Positions 9,278 to 17,494 of a stretch of DNA of 52,822 nucleotides are shown piece by piece. A model generated the notes under the pieces. The model searched no databases. It had not been told where the DNA came from and saw nothing but the letters and a program-made list of their open reading frames with translations. Made by a program: the position numbers and the translations under genes. This DNA is from Legionella genomosp. 1 (GTDB taxonomy: Bacteria; Pseudomonadota; Gammaproteobacteria; Legionellales; Legionellaceae). The number at the start of each line of letters is the position of its first letter. Position 1 is the first letter of the stretch. The stretch is from the NCBI GenBank assembly GCA_945878975.1, contig CAMCUM010000017.1, forward strand, positions 1-52,822, read 5' to 3'.

Positions 9278-10147
9278 CTAAGCTCGCTGAGAAGGCAATG
9301 ATGCCTTCAACTCCGCAACAGAGATGGTTGTTTCACCACCATGCTGAACGCGCTGATGTCGCGATTTCCAGGCATGACCATAGACCACTTCATAAGTTAA
9401 AGGATATTTATGGTGCACCGTCTGGGTCAGCGCCATGTATTGTTCGAATTTACGCCAAGAATCTTTGCCGGTCAATCCTGGTTTGCGCTTTTCATGAATA
9501 TTTTTGACCCCTTGCGCTTTCAAACTCCGCAACATACTGGCTAAAGAAGAATAATGTGCTGACAAAAACTCCATATCCACTACCGGATCTTCGAACAGCT
9601 GCGTCAATAAACAATCTCCAACATGATGCATATCATGAAAAGTATTCACATGCTCATAAGCATCTACTTGTTGAAAAGCTTGCTTCAATTCTTGAAACGT
9701 ATCGGGACCTAATGTGGAAAACAATAAACAGCCGCCCGGACTCAAGACCCGCTGCCATTCGCCCAATACTGCTGGCAAAGAATGCGTCCAATGTAGCACT
9801 TGGTTAGAGAAGATCAAATCAAATTGCCCTGTTGCAAAAGGCATGCGATGCATATCCGCATTGAACAAACTCCATGGGTTATCCAAGTTTTGTTTTGCTT
9901 TGGCCATCGCCAACATCGTATGAGCAATATCGATTGCCACAATCTGTGCTGCTGGGTAACGTTGCTGTAATTTCATCAAAAAAACGCCTGGCCCACAGCC
10001 CACATCCAAAATATAGCGCGGCTCGATTTTCAAATAATCTAAGCGCGCAAACAAGCGTTGGCCAATTTCCAATTGCACGTCCGCCTCACACTCATATTCC
10101 CGTGCGTGCGCATTAAAGGCTCGACCGATCTCAGATATTGATTTCAT
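9278..10147 (-). CDS. bioC: Malonyl-[ACP] O-methyltransferase BioC
   Basis: A 289-residue class I SAM methyltransferase. Motif I is ILDVGCGPGVFLMKL (about residues 45-59), with the acidic residue that binds the ribose in IVAIDIAHTMLAMAK, FDLIFSNQVLHWT as motif IV, and the LSPGGCLLFSTLGPDTFQEL block that is typical of BioC. BioC methylates malonyl-ACP to start pimelate synthesis for biotin. The other bio genes are not here; BioC next to comF/gntX is a known gammaproteobacterial neighbourhood, and the two genes diverge with only 20 bp between their outermost starts. Confidence 0.93.
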   Translation of the reverse strand: MKSISEIGRAFNAHAREYECEADVQLEIGQRLFARLDYLKIEPRYILDVGCGPGVFLMKLQQRYPAAQIVAIDIAHTMLAMAKAKQNLDNPWSLFNADMHRMPFATGQFDLIFSNQVLHWTHSLPAVLGEWQRVLSPGGCLLFSTLGPDTFQELKQAFQQVDAYEHVNTFHDMHHVGDCLLTQLFEDPVVDMEFLSAHYSSLASMLRSLKAQGVKNIHEKRKPGLTGKDSWRKFEQYMALTQTVHHKYPLTYEVVYGHAWKSRHQRVQHGGETTISVAELKASLPSQRA

Positions 10148-10167
10148 AGAAAAAACATTTAGAATGG

Positions 10168-10866
10168 ATGCCGAAGTTTAACATAAAAAAATGGATATGT
10201 ATGTTCAGCTTACCTGCCTTATGCCGCATTTGCCACCAATATCATCGCCATCCACACGCTATTTGCCATGCTTGTACCGCCCTTCTTGAGCCATTGGGCC
10301 CAGCCTGTCGCAGCTGTGCTATCCCTATTCCGCAGCAAAACCCCTTGATTTGTGGGGCATGTGCGGTACAACCACCAGCGCTGGATAACGTGATCACCGC
10401 ATACCGTTTCACGGAACCCCTGCGTACTTTGCTGCATGCGTTCAAATATGAAGCGGCATTATACTTAACCTCTTTTCTGACGCATCTTATGCTACAAGCC
10501 AAAGAAGAACACTATGCCACAGAATGCTTGATGCCCATTCCCTTGCACCGCCAGCGTTTGCATACAAGAGGCTTCAATCAAGCTGCAGTGCTGGCTCAGC
10601 ACCTCAGCACAGCCATTCAAATACCCTATGTTTTACATCAGTGCAAAAAAATCGTCCCAACCGTAGCCCAAGCCAGTTTGAGCGCCAAACAACGCCGCAC
10701 CAATCTTCACCAAGCGTTCCAAGCCGCACCACTTCCTTATCAACATGTCACATTGATAGACGATTTATTTACCACTGGCGCAACGGCCAATGAAGTGGCT
10801 AGAACACTGAAGCAGCAGGCAGGCGTACAACGGGTTGATTTATGGTGTTGTGCACGTGCTTGTTAA
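10168..10866 (+). CDS. comF: ComF/GntX family phosphoribosyltransferase-like protein
   Basis: Up to 232 residues. A Cys-rich zinc-ribbon-like N-terminus (CRICHQ, ICHAC, CRSC, CGAC) is followed by a PRTase-type domain: FKYEAALYLTSFLTHLM, PIPLHRQRLHTRGFNQA and the PRPP-binding motif VTLIDDLFTTGATANEV. ComF helps import single-stranded DNA in transformation; GntX is its enterobacterial relative. With comM also present, natural competence is plausible. The ATG at 10201 (MFSLPALCRIC) aligns better with the E. coli GntX start than 10168. The 3' end overlaps the convergent gene 10799-11932 by 68 bp. Confidence 0.9.
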   Translation: MPKFNIKKWICMFSLPALCRICHQYHRHPHAICHACTALLEPLGPACRSCAIPIPQQNPLICGACAVQPPALDNVITAYRFTEPLRTLLHAFKYEAALYLTSFLTHLMLQAKEEHYATECLMPIPLHRQRLHTRGFNQAAVLAQHLSTAIQIPYVLHQCKKIVPTVAQASLSAKQRRTNLHQAFQAAPLPYQHVTLIDDLFTTGATANEVARTLKQQAGVQRVDLWCCARAC

Positions 10867-11932
10867 CTATTGTTTTTGATTGCGGGTTATCACATGAAAA
10901 TAGCTTTCTTCTTAATGCAAAAAACGAAAACCCACCTAGAAATAGACAGATCGCTCCCGCACTAATTAACAGCGATTTTGCAGCAATTAGCCCAGCAATT
11001 AGCATCACAGCACCTCCTAAAACAGCAGCAGATAACATAAATTTGAAGCAAAATGAAAAATCAGTCTGATGTGATGGTGACGGCTTAGGAGGCCGATTGA
11101 AAGACTTTAAGATAAAAGCCATCGTTTCCCTGATTTCTCTTTTAGATATTGGCCGACCTTCTTTTTTATCATAATTTGAATGTAATAAAGTAAAATCATC
11201 AGTCGCTCTCATATGAAACTTCTGTAACATATCAAGAATAGAGTCATTAAAAGGTAAAAACTCCAGAATATTACTCAAGCTCAAAAAAGCCAGTTTTTTA
11301 CTACTGAATTGAATTTTTTGGAGAAACTCATCCACACTGTAATGCTCCGAAACATTTAACACATGTCCCTGCAAGATTATCTTATTTTGAATAAGACGCT
11401 TTTTGCAGAGATCAAAGCTCTCTTTACTAGTTAATATACTATTTTTAATCGTATCCTCACTAAAAGAGTATTTTTTTTTGCCAATTTGGAGTTCTATTTT
11501 ATTTGCTTTCAAAGTTGTCTTAAAGTCGTCGTATGAACTTGCCGAATAAACAGATTGGAGCAAGAACCGAGTAAATCCAAGGACACGAGGATCTATGTCG
11601 ATTTGATGAATTTCTTGAATATTTTCCGGCAGCGCAGCAAGCGTTTCTAAAAAATAACTATTCCCAATTAAAATAGCAATCGAAGGCTCGTCCGCTTTTA
11701 ACCGCCTTAAATGAATGAGATAGTCTTTTTCTGTGGCAAAATAATAGGGCTGCTCACTAAACGCTCGAGCACCTCTTGTCTCGTATTCATAAACTGTAAA
11801 AAAATCTTGAGCATTTTCAACAGTATCGCCGTAAGACAGTCCTAAATCTAATAATTTACATTCCAATGGAACATGCTCCTTTTTGATATTTCTTTCATAG
11901 CAAAATCTATCGACAGCCGCTATGCATGACAC
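10799..11932 (-). CDS. Unknown protein, methyltransferase-like fold with C-terminal membrane hairpin
   Basis: A 377-residue protein I cannot assign to a named family. Residues about 84-122 (SIAILIGNSYFLETLAALP, then HQIDIDPRVLGFTRFLL) look like the first strands of a Rossmann or SAM-methyltransferase fold, and LAFLSLSNILEFLP near residue 212 resembles motif IV; the glycine-rich loop is degenerate. Residues about 294-341 form two hydrophobic helices separated by a Lys, then a basic turn and a roughly 35-residue tail. It begins with GTG inside the end of the HAD-like gene (13-bp overlap), so the pair is cotranscribed. A host-membrane-anchored Dot/Icm substrate is a reasonable guess, no more. 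Confidence 0.6.
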   Translation of the reverse strand: MSCIAAVDRFCYERNIKKEHVPLECKLLDLGLSYGDTVENAQDFFTVYEYETRGARAFSEQPYYFATEKDYLIHLRRLKADEPSIAILIGNSYFLETLAALPENIQEIHQIDIDPRVLGFTRFLLQSVYSASSYDDFKTTLKANKIELQIGKKKYSFSEDTIKNSILTSKESFDLCKKRLIQNKIILQGHVLNVSEHYSVDEFLQKIQFSSKKLAFLSLSNILEFLPFNDSILDMLQKFHMRATDDFTLLHSNYDKKEGRPISKREIRETMAFILKSFNRPPKPSPSHQTDFSFCFKFMLSAAVLGGAVMLIAGLIAAKSLLISAGAICLFLGGFSFFALRRKLFSCDNPQSKTIVNKHVHNTINQPVVRLPAASVF

Positions 11933-12963
11933 CTCATTTCATCCCTTGTTTCTTCAATAGACTCTGGCAGTGGATTCCATTCCAGCAGTAATTCTTGAAT
12001 CTTTGCTTCTTTAGAAAAAAAAGCGCCCTGCTCACAATTATCTACAACATACGCAGCTATTTCGTTGCATATGGTACGATATTGATTGGTCACTTCTCCA
12101 ACGCCTGTGACCACTTTGCGAGGCTTCGTTTCAGGTGTTTCTGGAGAGTAGTGCGCATAATTACTAGACATATACATCGTCTCTAAAGAGCAATTTTCAG
12201 GTACCAGGTGAGGATGTTTTCTAAAAAATAGAGTGACTAACTCAATAATATCAGGCTTATCATCCACAAATCTGAATACAAACGGCTGCCCAGGTTGATA
12301 GACATTTTGCGCAAAATACTGCATTTGGGTCCATAACATAAGACATTTAGAGGTATCCGCAAATTCAAAACCAGCAGTGGGTCGCTCCAAAACATCTTCG
12401 AACATACCTATTTCTGCATTATAATAGGCTAAGTATGCTGTCTCATCCGCGAGATTGGTTGCGGTGACATAACCATCCTCATCAAGCGGCAGCTGGGTAT
12501 AATGCTCACAATCACCCATGATGCTAAAAGTTGTTCCATAATTCAGGCCATAGTAAATATCAGACAATAATAACGGATGAAATCTGATGTTTGGCACTGG
12601 CCGTTCGATACGGTTTCTTTCAAACAATAACGTAATCTTCCATACCACATCATCAAGAAAGTTTTCCGTGATAGCTGTACAAGATTGTCTTCTACCCTGA
12701 TCATCTACTGGATTATAATGTGCATTCAAGTAGTCTAGTAACAATGTTTGGCGTAAAGAACTGATGATCACATCCAGCTCTTCAATCTCAGGATGATCCA
12801 CCACAAAATTAGCAACATCATCACTTAATTTAGCACGCGCAATCTGTTTATCCGTGCATCCATCAAAATCGAGGCCCAGTACAAAGCGATTCATTTCTTC
12901 AGCTGTTTGTGGGGCGATAAAAAAACTAGGACTATACGAATTTTCCTGACGGGATGTACTCAT
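11920..12963 (-). CDS. HAD-like hydrolase, possible secreted effector
   Basis: A 347-residue protein with the acidic motifs of the HAD phosphatase superfamily: FVLGLDFDGCTD (Asp32 as nucleophile, Asp34 as acid/base), a possible motif II Ser in VIISSLRQ (about residue 69), and RFVDDKPDIIEL (Asp234 and Asp235) as motif IV. It has no signal peptide and no membrane segment. The C-terminus is rich in Glu (EWNPLPESIEETRDEM), similar to the E-block described for Legionella effectors. It overlaps the next gene by 13 bp. The substrate is unknown and a phosphatase activity is inference from the motifs. Confidence 0.65.
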   Translation of the reverse strand: MSTSRQENSYSPSFFIAPQTAEEMNRFVLGLDFDGCTDKQIARAKLSDDVANFVVDHPEIEELDVIISSLRQTLLLDYLNAHYNPVDDQGRRQSCTAITENFLDDVVWKITLLFERNRIERPVPNIRFHPLLLSDIYYGLNYGTTFSIMGDCEHYTQLPLDEDGYVTATNLADETAYLAYYNAEIGMFEDVLERPTAGFEFADTSKCLMLWTQMQYFAQNVYQPGQPFVFRFVDDKPDIIELVTLFFRKHPHLVPENCSLETMYMSSNYAHYSPETPETKPRKVVTGVGEVTNQYRTICNEIAAYVVDNCEQGAFFSKEAKIQELLLEWNPLPESIEETRDEMRCHA

Positions 12964-13328
12964 GGAGTGATTGAACTCTTATTTTAAAAAGAACATATTT
13001 TGCACAATACATCTTAAGGTAACATTAAGATGATCGAAAAATGATCTACTGAAGCCGCGTAGGTGTTTTATAGCCAGGTGAATCGCAACCATTCCTCACA
13101 ACTTTTGTGCGAACCTCGAAACGCTCTCGCCTCTGCAAGGCACCCTTATAATTTTTTTGCTAGAAAATCGAAGCAACTGTAGACTGTAGGGTGGGCAAAG
13201 CGTAGCGTGTCCAACAGTTCGAAGACATCCTTCAAAAACCAGTTTCATTGATCATTATTTCTTCGAATGTTGTATGCAGGCGCGCAATTTACAAATAATA
13301 TAACTTTAAACATTTGAAGCGAGGGAAC
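12964..13328. other. Intergenic region between divergent genes, with REP-like sequence
   Basis: I see no gene here. It separates the divergent HAD-like gene (minus) and the phytochelatin-synthase-like gene (plus), so both promoters should lie in it; an AT-rich stretch just upstream of 13310 is suitable. A GC-rich REP-like segment sits at 13186-13217, and a palindromic TTAAGGTAACATTAA is found near 13014-13028. Confidence 0.55.
13186..13217. repeat. REP-like sequence GTAGGGTGGGCAAAGCGTAG
   Basis: The segment has the form GTAGGGTGGGCAAAGCG followed by TAGCGTGTCCAAC, with GGTGGGCA complementary to TGTCCAAC apart from mismatches. This type of hairpin is a common dispersed intergenic repeat in gammaproteobacteria. 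Only one good copy is in the window. Confidence 0.5.
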
Positions 13329-14030
13329 ATGAAAAAAATAAGAGATCAGATTTTGATAGCTGGATGCGTATTAATATTTAACTCTATCGCATATGCCGTA
13401 TTGCCGCTTCCGGCTAATCTGATTCATTTTTCCAGTAAGCAAGGCGAACAGATGTTGACAAAAAGCCTTAATCTGACCACGCTAAATTTGCTTCAAAATT
13501 ACACAACTCAGCATGGTGTCACCTATTGTGGGGTCGCTAGTGCTGTGATGACGCTCAATGCGCTTCATTTGTCGCCGCCTGATGATTTGCAACATCCTCC
13601 CTACAAGTACTTTACTCAGGAAAATTTTTTTACGAATGCTGTATCCAAATTTATCAAACCAGAAGATGCTGAAAAAAACGGAATGACCTTGGCACAACTT
13701 GCACAAGCATTGCAAGCACATGGTGTTCAGGCCAAGCCATATTATGCGAATCAATTATCATTGGATAAAACCAGAGTGATACTCCGGGAGGCACTTAACA
13801 AACAACATCCGGTCATTGTTAATATCCTTCGAACCAACATAAAACAGGTAGGTGGAGGACATCATTCACCGCTGGCGGCATACGATCGGGAATCAGACCG
13901 GTTTTTATTTTTGGATGTTGCCCGCTATAAATACCCTGCGTTCTGGGTTAAGACCAGTGATTTATGGCAAGCACTCAACACAATAGATAAAGATCACGGA
14001 ACTTATCGAGGATTTATTGTGGTTTCATAA
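13329..14030 (+). CDS. Exported phytochelatin-synthase-like peptidase
   Basis: A 233-residue protein of the phytochelatin synthase family (papain-like fold). The catalytic triad is intact: Cys67 in GVTYCGVASAVM, His178 in VGGGHHSPLAAYD and Asp196 in FLFLDVARYKYPAFWV. Bacterial members lack the plant Cys-rich C-terminal half, as here, and mostly hydrolyse glutathione to gamma-Glu-Cys. A signal peptide (residues about 7-23, ending AYA) predicts export to the periplasm or beyond. The start at 13329 (MKKIRD) has a GAGGG site; an upstream TTG at 13314 does not. Legionella has a phytochelatin-synthase-like effector, but whether this one leaves the cell is open. Confidence 0.88.
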   Translation: MKKIRDQILIAGCVLIFNSIAYAVLPLPANLIHFSSKQGEQMLTKSLNLTTLNLLQNYTTQHGVTYCGVASAVMTLNALHLSPPDDLQHPPYKYFTQENFFTNAVSKFIKPEDAEKNGMTLAQLAQALQAHGVQAKPYYANQLSLDKTRVILREALNKQHPVIVNILRTNIKQVGGGHHSPLAAYDRESDRFLFLDVARYKYPAFWVKTSDLWQALNTIDKDHGTYRGFIVVS

Positions 14031-14111
14031 CGATTCGCTCTGTACGTCATCCCAAAAATGCATGAAAATCCGGAGTGACGCAATCGCTTGACCCGGACTA
14101 CAAAACCGTAT

Positions 14112-16010
14112 TTACACTCGTAATGATGCAGCCAAATCCCCTTCAGGCTTAGGATTGCGTCCAACTCTATTCATATAAGAACCAAACAACGTGAGCCCCC
14201 CAGTCACGACCAAGCTTGCACCCAACACAACATGCGAAGTCATCATGAGTAATGCAACGCCTGCCAAAAGGAGCATGGCGCCAACATACGGTGTTGCACG
14301 ATGCGTCATGATTCTCAGGAACAAAGTAGGTTGTATGTCTCGATTAGAAGCATCTCTACTAAGTTCAGCTTCATCCGACACCCCAAGAAAAAGATAGGGC
14401 CGTTGTTGTAACGCTTCCGCCGAAAAGGCGGTGCGTGCTTGCACTTTTTGAGCAGGCGACATGGTTCGAAGCACGCCACCATTCGTTTGCAAAATGAACT
14501 GCTTAATTTTTTCTGGAAAGAGTGCTTGAAAAAACAGTTCTTTTTCTGGCGTAGAACAGCCTGATTGCATTAGCCATGTAAAAGTATCACCAGTGATAGC
14601 TTCATAGATACTAGGAATTTTAAACAAATCTATTTTTTGTGCTGCTGTGAGCTTGCCGCTAGTTATCACGTCACTATACGGACTGGCGTTAGTCGACCAA
14701 GACCGGTCATTTTTTTCAGGCAATTCATTTACAAATTCAGTGATTTTTTGCTGAATTTCAAGTGGCGATCGTGTTGGATTTGCAAAGAGCATTTCTATAG
14801 CGCTCTCAACCTTATTGGGGGATCGCACGCCTTGTGCGAGAAGCGCAGGCTTATCCCATATTAATTGGCTAAACATCGCCAACGTGGTACACCCTCTCAG
14901 CCTGTTTAAACTATTCAGATCCGTCACCCAGGTTTTAACAACATCAATCCCTATGGCCTCTACAATGGCGTCTTTCTTATTATTTACATCGGGTCTGCTA
15001 GTCAAACGTGAGGGATGGCTCCAAGATAACGCAACCAAGCTGTCTACTGATTTGATGGAATCTTTCAAAACATTATTCACTTCAGGTATAGCAAGAATTA
15101 TCTTGCGTGTTTCTTCGGCACAGCCAGCAAAAAGATCTACTTTCAGATCACTCTGACTAAAAAGTACAGCTAACTGCGCTTGGATAGCTTGCCTTTTGAC
15201 CAATTCATACGCTTTCTCAGGGTTTAGTTCCTGCAGTAAATAAACATAAAAGGCCACTGGATTATGAGACGACCAACCTATCTGGAGCAAAACATCGACG
15301 GTATATTGAAACTCTTCATGAGATAGTCCGTTCAATAAGGTTACGACACCTTGATTCAAATGGTTCTCAAGTGCGAAATGCGTGCCATTAAAAAGTAATT
15401 GTGGAACAGAAATATAAACGCTTGATTCCCAGTTGCTGAGAAAATAACACGCTTGCGTCAGTGCTTGCACTCTACCAGCAATCGATGTTGTCACATCCTC
15501 ATACAGAGATAGGTAATGTAGGAAAGCCTTAGGTAAACTTTCTAGCTTCGCTTTCCTCCAAGTGGTATATTGATATTTCAATTTTGCGCGGTCAATCGAC
15601 ACTGAATAATTAAAATCACTTGAACTCATGCCTAAAGCATCAGGAGTTAGAATTTCCAGATATTTTTGACCACTAACGTTGTAACTCACACAACGTGATA
15701 CATCCGTCATCGATGGATAAACGAAGATCGCTCCACCTTTCACTGCCATACATTCAGTGACCCAGGTCCATTCCTGTCCATATCTTGCTTGTTTTTCATA
15801 GCCCACTACATGTATTTTTTCTGGTACAGCCTGTACGCTAAGTTCCGGAGAATCCCAGTCAGGAACAACGCCCGATTCACTTACTGGTGCTGTTTTCATC
15901 GACCAAGTCCTAACCCTATCATCATACACGAGATAACACCAAAAGGGTTCTAAATAGGATGATTGGTCTGCATTGGGTAGCACAACCATAAATAGACCGA
16001 TCTGTTGCAT
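14112..16010 (-). CDS. Unknown protein with C-terminal membrane hairpin, possible effector
   Basis: A 632-residue protein with no domain I recognise. Most of it is soluble and probably alpha-helical. Near the C-terminus two hydrophobic segments (YVGAMLLLAGVALLMM and VVLGASLVVTGGLTLFG) form a hairpin followed by a short polar tail. The chosen ATG at 16010 (MQQIGLF) follows GGAGAGTGTC, a good ribosome-binding site, whereas the upstream ATG at 16043 has none. The hairpin resembles that of the protein at 10799-11932 in spacing and Gly/Leu richness. Neighbouring accessory genes and the Dot/Icm genes in the window suggest a secreted membrane-inserting protein, but this is inference. Confidence 0.55.
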   Translation of the reverse strand: MQQIGLFMVVLPNADQSSYLEPFWCYLVYDDRVRTWSMKTAPVSESGVVPDWDSPELSVQAVPEKIHVVGYEKQARYGQEWTWVTECMAVKGGAIFVYPSMTDVSRCVSYNVSGQKYLEILTPDALGMSSSDFNYSVSIDRAKLKYQYTTWRKAKLESLPKAFLHYLSLYEDVTTSIAGRVQALTQACYFLSNWESSVYISVPQLLFNGTHFALENHLNQGVVTLLNGLSHEEFQYTVDVLLQIGWSSHNPVAFYVYLLQELNPEKAYELVKRQAIQAQLAVLFSQSDLKVDLFAGCAEETRKIILAIPEVNNVLKDSIKSVDSLVALSWSHPSRLTSRPDVNNKKDAIVEAIGIDVVKTWVTDLNSLNRLRGCTTLAMFSQLIWDKPALLAQGVRSPNKVESAIEMLFANPTRSPLEIQQKITEFVNELPEKNDRSWSTNASPYSDVITSGKLTAAQKIDLFKIPSIYEAITGDTFTWLMQSGCSTPEKELFFQALFPEKIKQFILQTNGGVLRTMSPAQKVQARTAFSAEALQQRPYLFLGVSDEAELSRDASNRDIQPTLFLRIMTHRATPYVGAMLLLAGVALLMMTSHVVLGASLVVTGGLTLFGSYMNRVGRNPKPEGDLAASLRV

Positions 16011-16081
16011 GACACTCTCCGTAAACCCAATAAATTTGCACATATTTTAAACACAAAAACCATGGGCGTCAAGCAAAATCT

Positions 16082-16090
16082 GGGGGGGGG
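16082..16090. repeat. Homopolymeric G9 tract in a divergent promoter region
   Basis: Nine consecutive G lie about 72 bp upstream of the 14112-16010 gene and about 78 bp upstream of the MazE-like gene. Tracts of this length are prone to slipped-strand length change and could alter promoter spacing. Confidence 0.6.
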
Positions 16091-16167
16091 AATCTTCAAA
16101 ATTTCTTGCAATACCTATTAGCCCATACTAGAATTACTAATATGACATCATTCCGCTGGAAAACGTT

Positions 16168-16392
16168 ATGTCCATATCTACACTCACATCGAAGGGACAA
16201 GCAACTATCCCAGCAGAAGTCAGAAAAAAATTAGAGTTGAAAGCTGGTGATAAAGTTATGTTTGAGATAATAGACCACAACGTCGTTTTACGAAAAGCAC
16301 AAGCGTTTGATTTAGAGTACCATCAAGCCTTGTCTCAAACATTGTCTGAATGGAGCTCAACTGAGGATGACGAGGCTTATGGTGACTTATAA
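16168..16392 (+). CDS. AbrB/MazE-type antitoxin
   Basis: A 74-residue SpoVT/AbrB swapped-hairpin protein: STLTSKGQATIPAEVRKKL, then LKAGDKVMFEI, the classic DNA-binding fold of MazE/PrlF antitoxins. The acidic C-terminal tail (STEDDEAYGDL) is the usual toxin-binding part. The reading frame overlaps the start of the MazF/PemK-like toxin (ATG at 16379, or GTG at 16382), so the two were built as a coupled operon. As the toxin frame is broken, this antitoxin may now be a leftover or act on another toxin. Confidence 0.88.
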   Translation: MSISTLTSKGQATIPAEVRKKLELKAGDKVMFEIIDHNVVLRKAQAFDLEYHQALSQTLSEWSSTEDDEAYGDL

Positions 16393-16721
16393 ACCTTACT
16401 CCATCGTAATTGTACCATTCCCGTTCACTGACAAAATGCAGACTAAAGAGACGACCTGCGCTTGTTATCAGTCAAGAATCACATCAAGAGCAAACGGATC
16501 ATGTTACCTTGCTCATGATCACGAGTGCAAAACATAGCTCATGGGAATCCGACTATACTATCATTAAACCACACACTACAGGCTTATCGGCCCCTTCCAT
16601 CATTCGCCAAAAACTGTTTACGATTGATCTACGACTCGTACGTAGCAAAATTGGCACACTCTCCAGTAAAGACAAGAAGGCAATTTTAACGCACATACAA
16701 AAGCACCTATGCATGAATTAA
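16379..16721 (+). pseudogene. MazF/PemK-like toxin, frameshifted
   Basis: Reading from the ATG at 16379 gives MVTYKPYSIVIVPFPFTD and then KMQTK, the expected N-terminus of a MazF/PemK endoribonuclease. The rest of the family match (RRPALVIS, DHVTLLMITSAKHSSW, IIRQKLFTIDLRLV) is one frame over. Skipping a single base near 16448 restores KMQTK-RRPALVIS exactly, so a one-base insertion, a sequencing error or a +1 programmed shift is implied. The downstream frame runs to 16721 and ends at the expected family length. Without correction the toxin would stop early in the first frame, so it is called a pseudogene. Confidence 0.8.
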
Positions 16722-17020
16722 GAGAACAAAGACTTATTGCTCCAATAAAGAGCGAACCAACTCCCGCGAATAAGCCCTGAGGGATCCACTCCCATGCCAC
16801 CCCTCAATCGATTCATTGAGAGGTGGCGCGACGGAAGGCTCCTAGCGCGCAGCTTGCGAGCACGCTGCGATACCAAAGCGACAGGACCCCGAAACACTGC
16901 TCTTGAACAACGACACCGTTAAAAAGGATCTAAAATAGTGGCCTATTTGTGTAGATCTCTCAGGGAAAATCCCGCGAATAAATCGTGGGAGCGGGACGTA
17001 AGCAGCTAAATCAACACGCC
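16722..17020. other. Intergenic region downstream of greA and the toxin remnant
   Basis: Two convergent units end here. The region contains no gene that I can support. It holds a GC-rich repeat (16822-16892) shared with 20804-20876, a small hairpin CCACCCCTC/GAGGTGG around 16797-16827, and a hairpin near 16969-16993 (TCCCGCGAAT with ATCGTGGGA). Confidence 0.6.
16822..16892. repeat. Dispersed GC-rich repeat, copy 1
   Basis: This 71-bp segment begins GGTGGCGCGACGGAAGGCTC and ends with GCGACAGGACCCCGAA. A similar, imperfect copy of about 73 bp lies at 20804-20876 in the same orientation. The two copies flank the carB-greA block. Confidence 0.75.
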
Positions 17021-17494
17021 CTAATATTTCACCGCAATAATCTCATACTCAACCGCGCCACCTGGCGTACTGACTAACACCGTGTCATCTACGCTTTTGC
17101 CTATCAAAGCGCGGCCGATAGGCGATTGGTAAGATATTTTACGTAATTTGATATCCGCTTCATCTTCCCCAACGATTTGATAGGTGACTTCAGCGTCTGT
17201 TTCCACATGTAATAATGTCACTACGGTACCAAAAACAATTTTGCCCGTATTGGGTAATTTACTGATATCCACCACTTGTGCATGCGCAAGTTTGGCTTCC
17301 AAATCTTGAATACGCCCTTCCGCAAAACTCTGCTCCTCACGCGCGGCATGATATTCAGCATTTTCTTTCAAATCCCCATGCGCACGCGCCACAGCAATCG
17401 ATTCAATGATACGTGGTCTTTCAATGGTTTTTAAACGATGCAATTCTGCTTTGAGAGCTTCGGCGCCCTCAACCGTCATAGGATGTTTCTGCAT
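17021..17494 (-). CDS. greA: Transcription elongation factor GreA
   Basis: A 157-residue GreA that stimulates RNA cleavage by backtracked RNA polymerase. The N-terminal coiled coil includes [16 protein letters not shown], with the acidic tip residues needed for cleavage; the C-terminal FKBP-like domain ends [18 protein letters not shown]. The start is the ATG at 17494 ([14 protein letters not shown]) behind a GAGG; an upstream in-frame start would add 18 unrelated residues. The start overlaps the end of carB by 26 bp, pointing to translational coupling. carB-greA linkage is common in gammaproteobacteria. Confidence 0.97.
   Translation of the reverse strand: MQKHPMTVEGAEALKAELHRLKTIERPRIIESIAVARAHGDLKENAEYHAAREEQSFAEGRIQDLEAKLAHAQVVDISKLPNTGKIVFGTVVTLLHVETDAEVTYQIVGEDEADIKLRKISYQSPIGRALIGKSVDDTVLVSTPGGAVEYEIIAVKY

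Noticed and set aside
16410..16721. Intact 103-residue toxin starting at 16410
   Set aside because: The first 11 or so residues do not resemble any MazF/PemK start, while the missing family N-terminus is present in the neighbouring frame from 16379.
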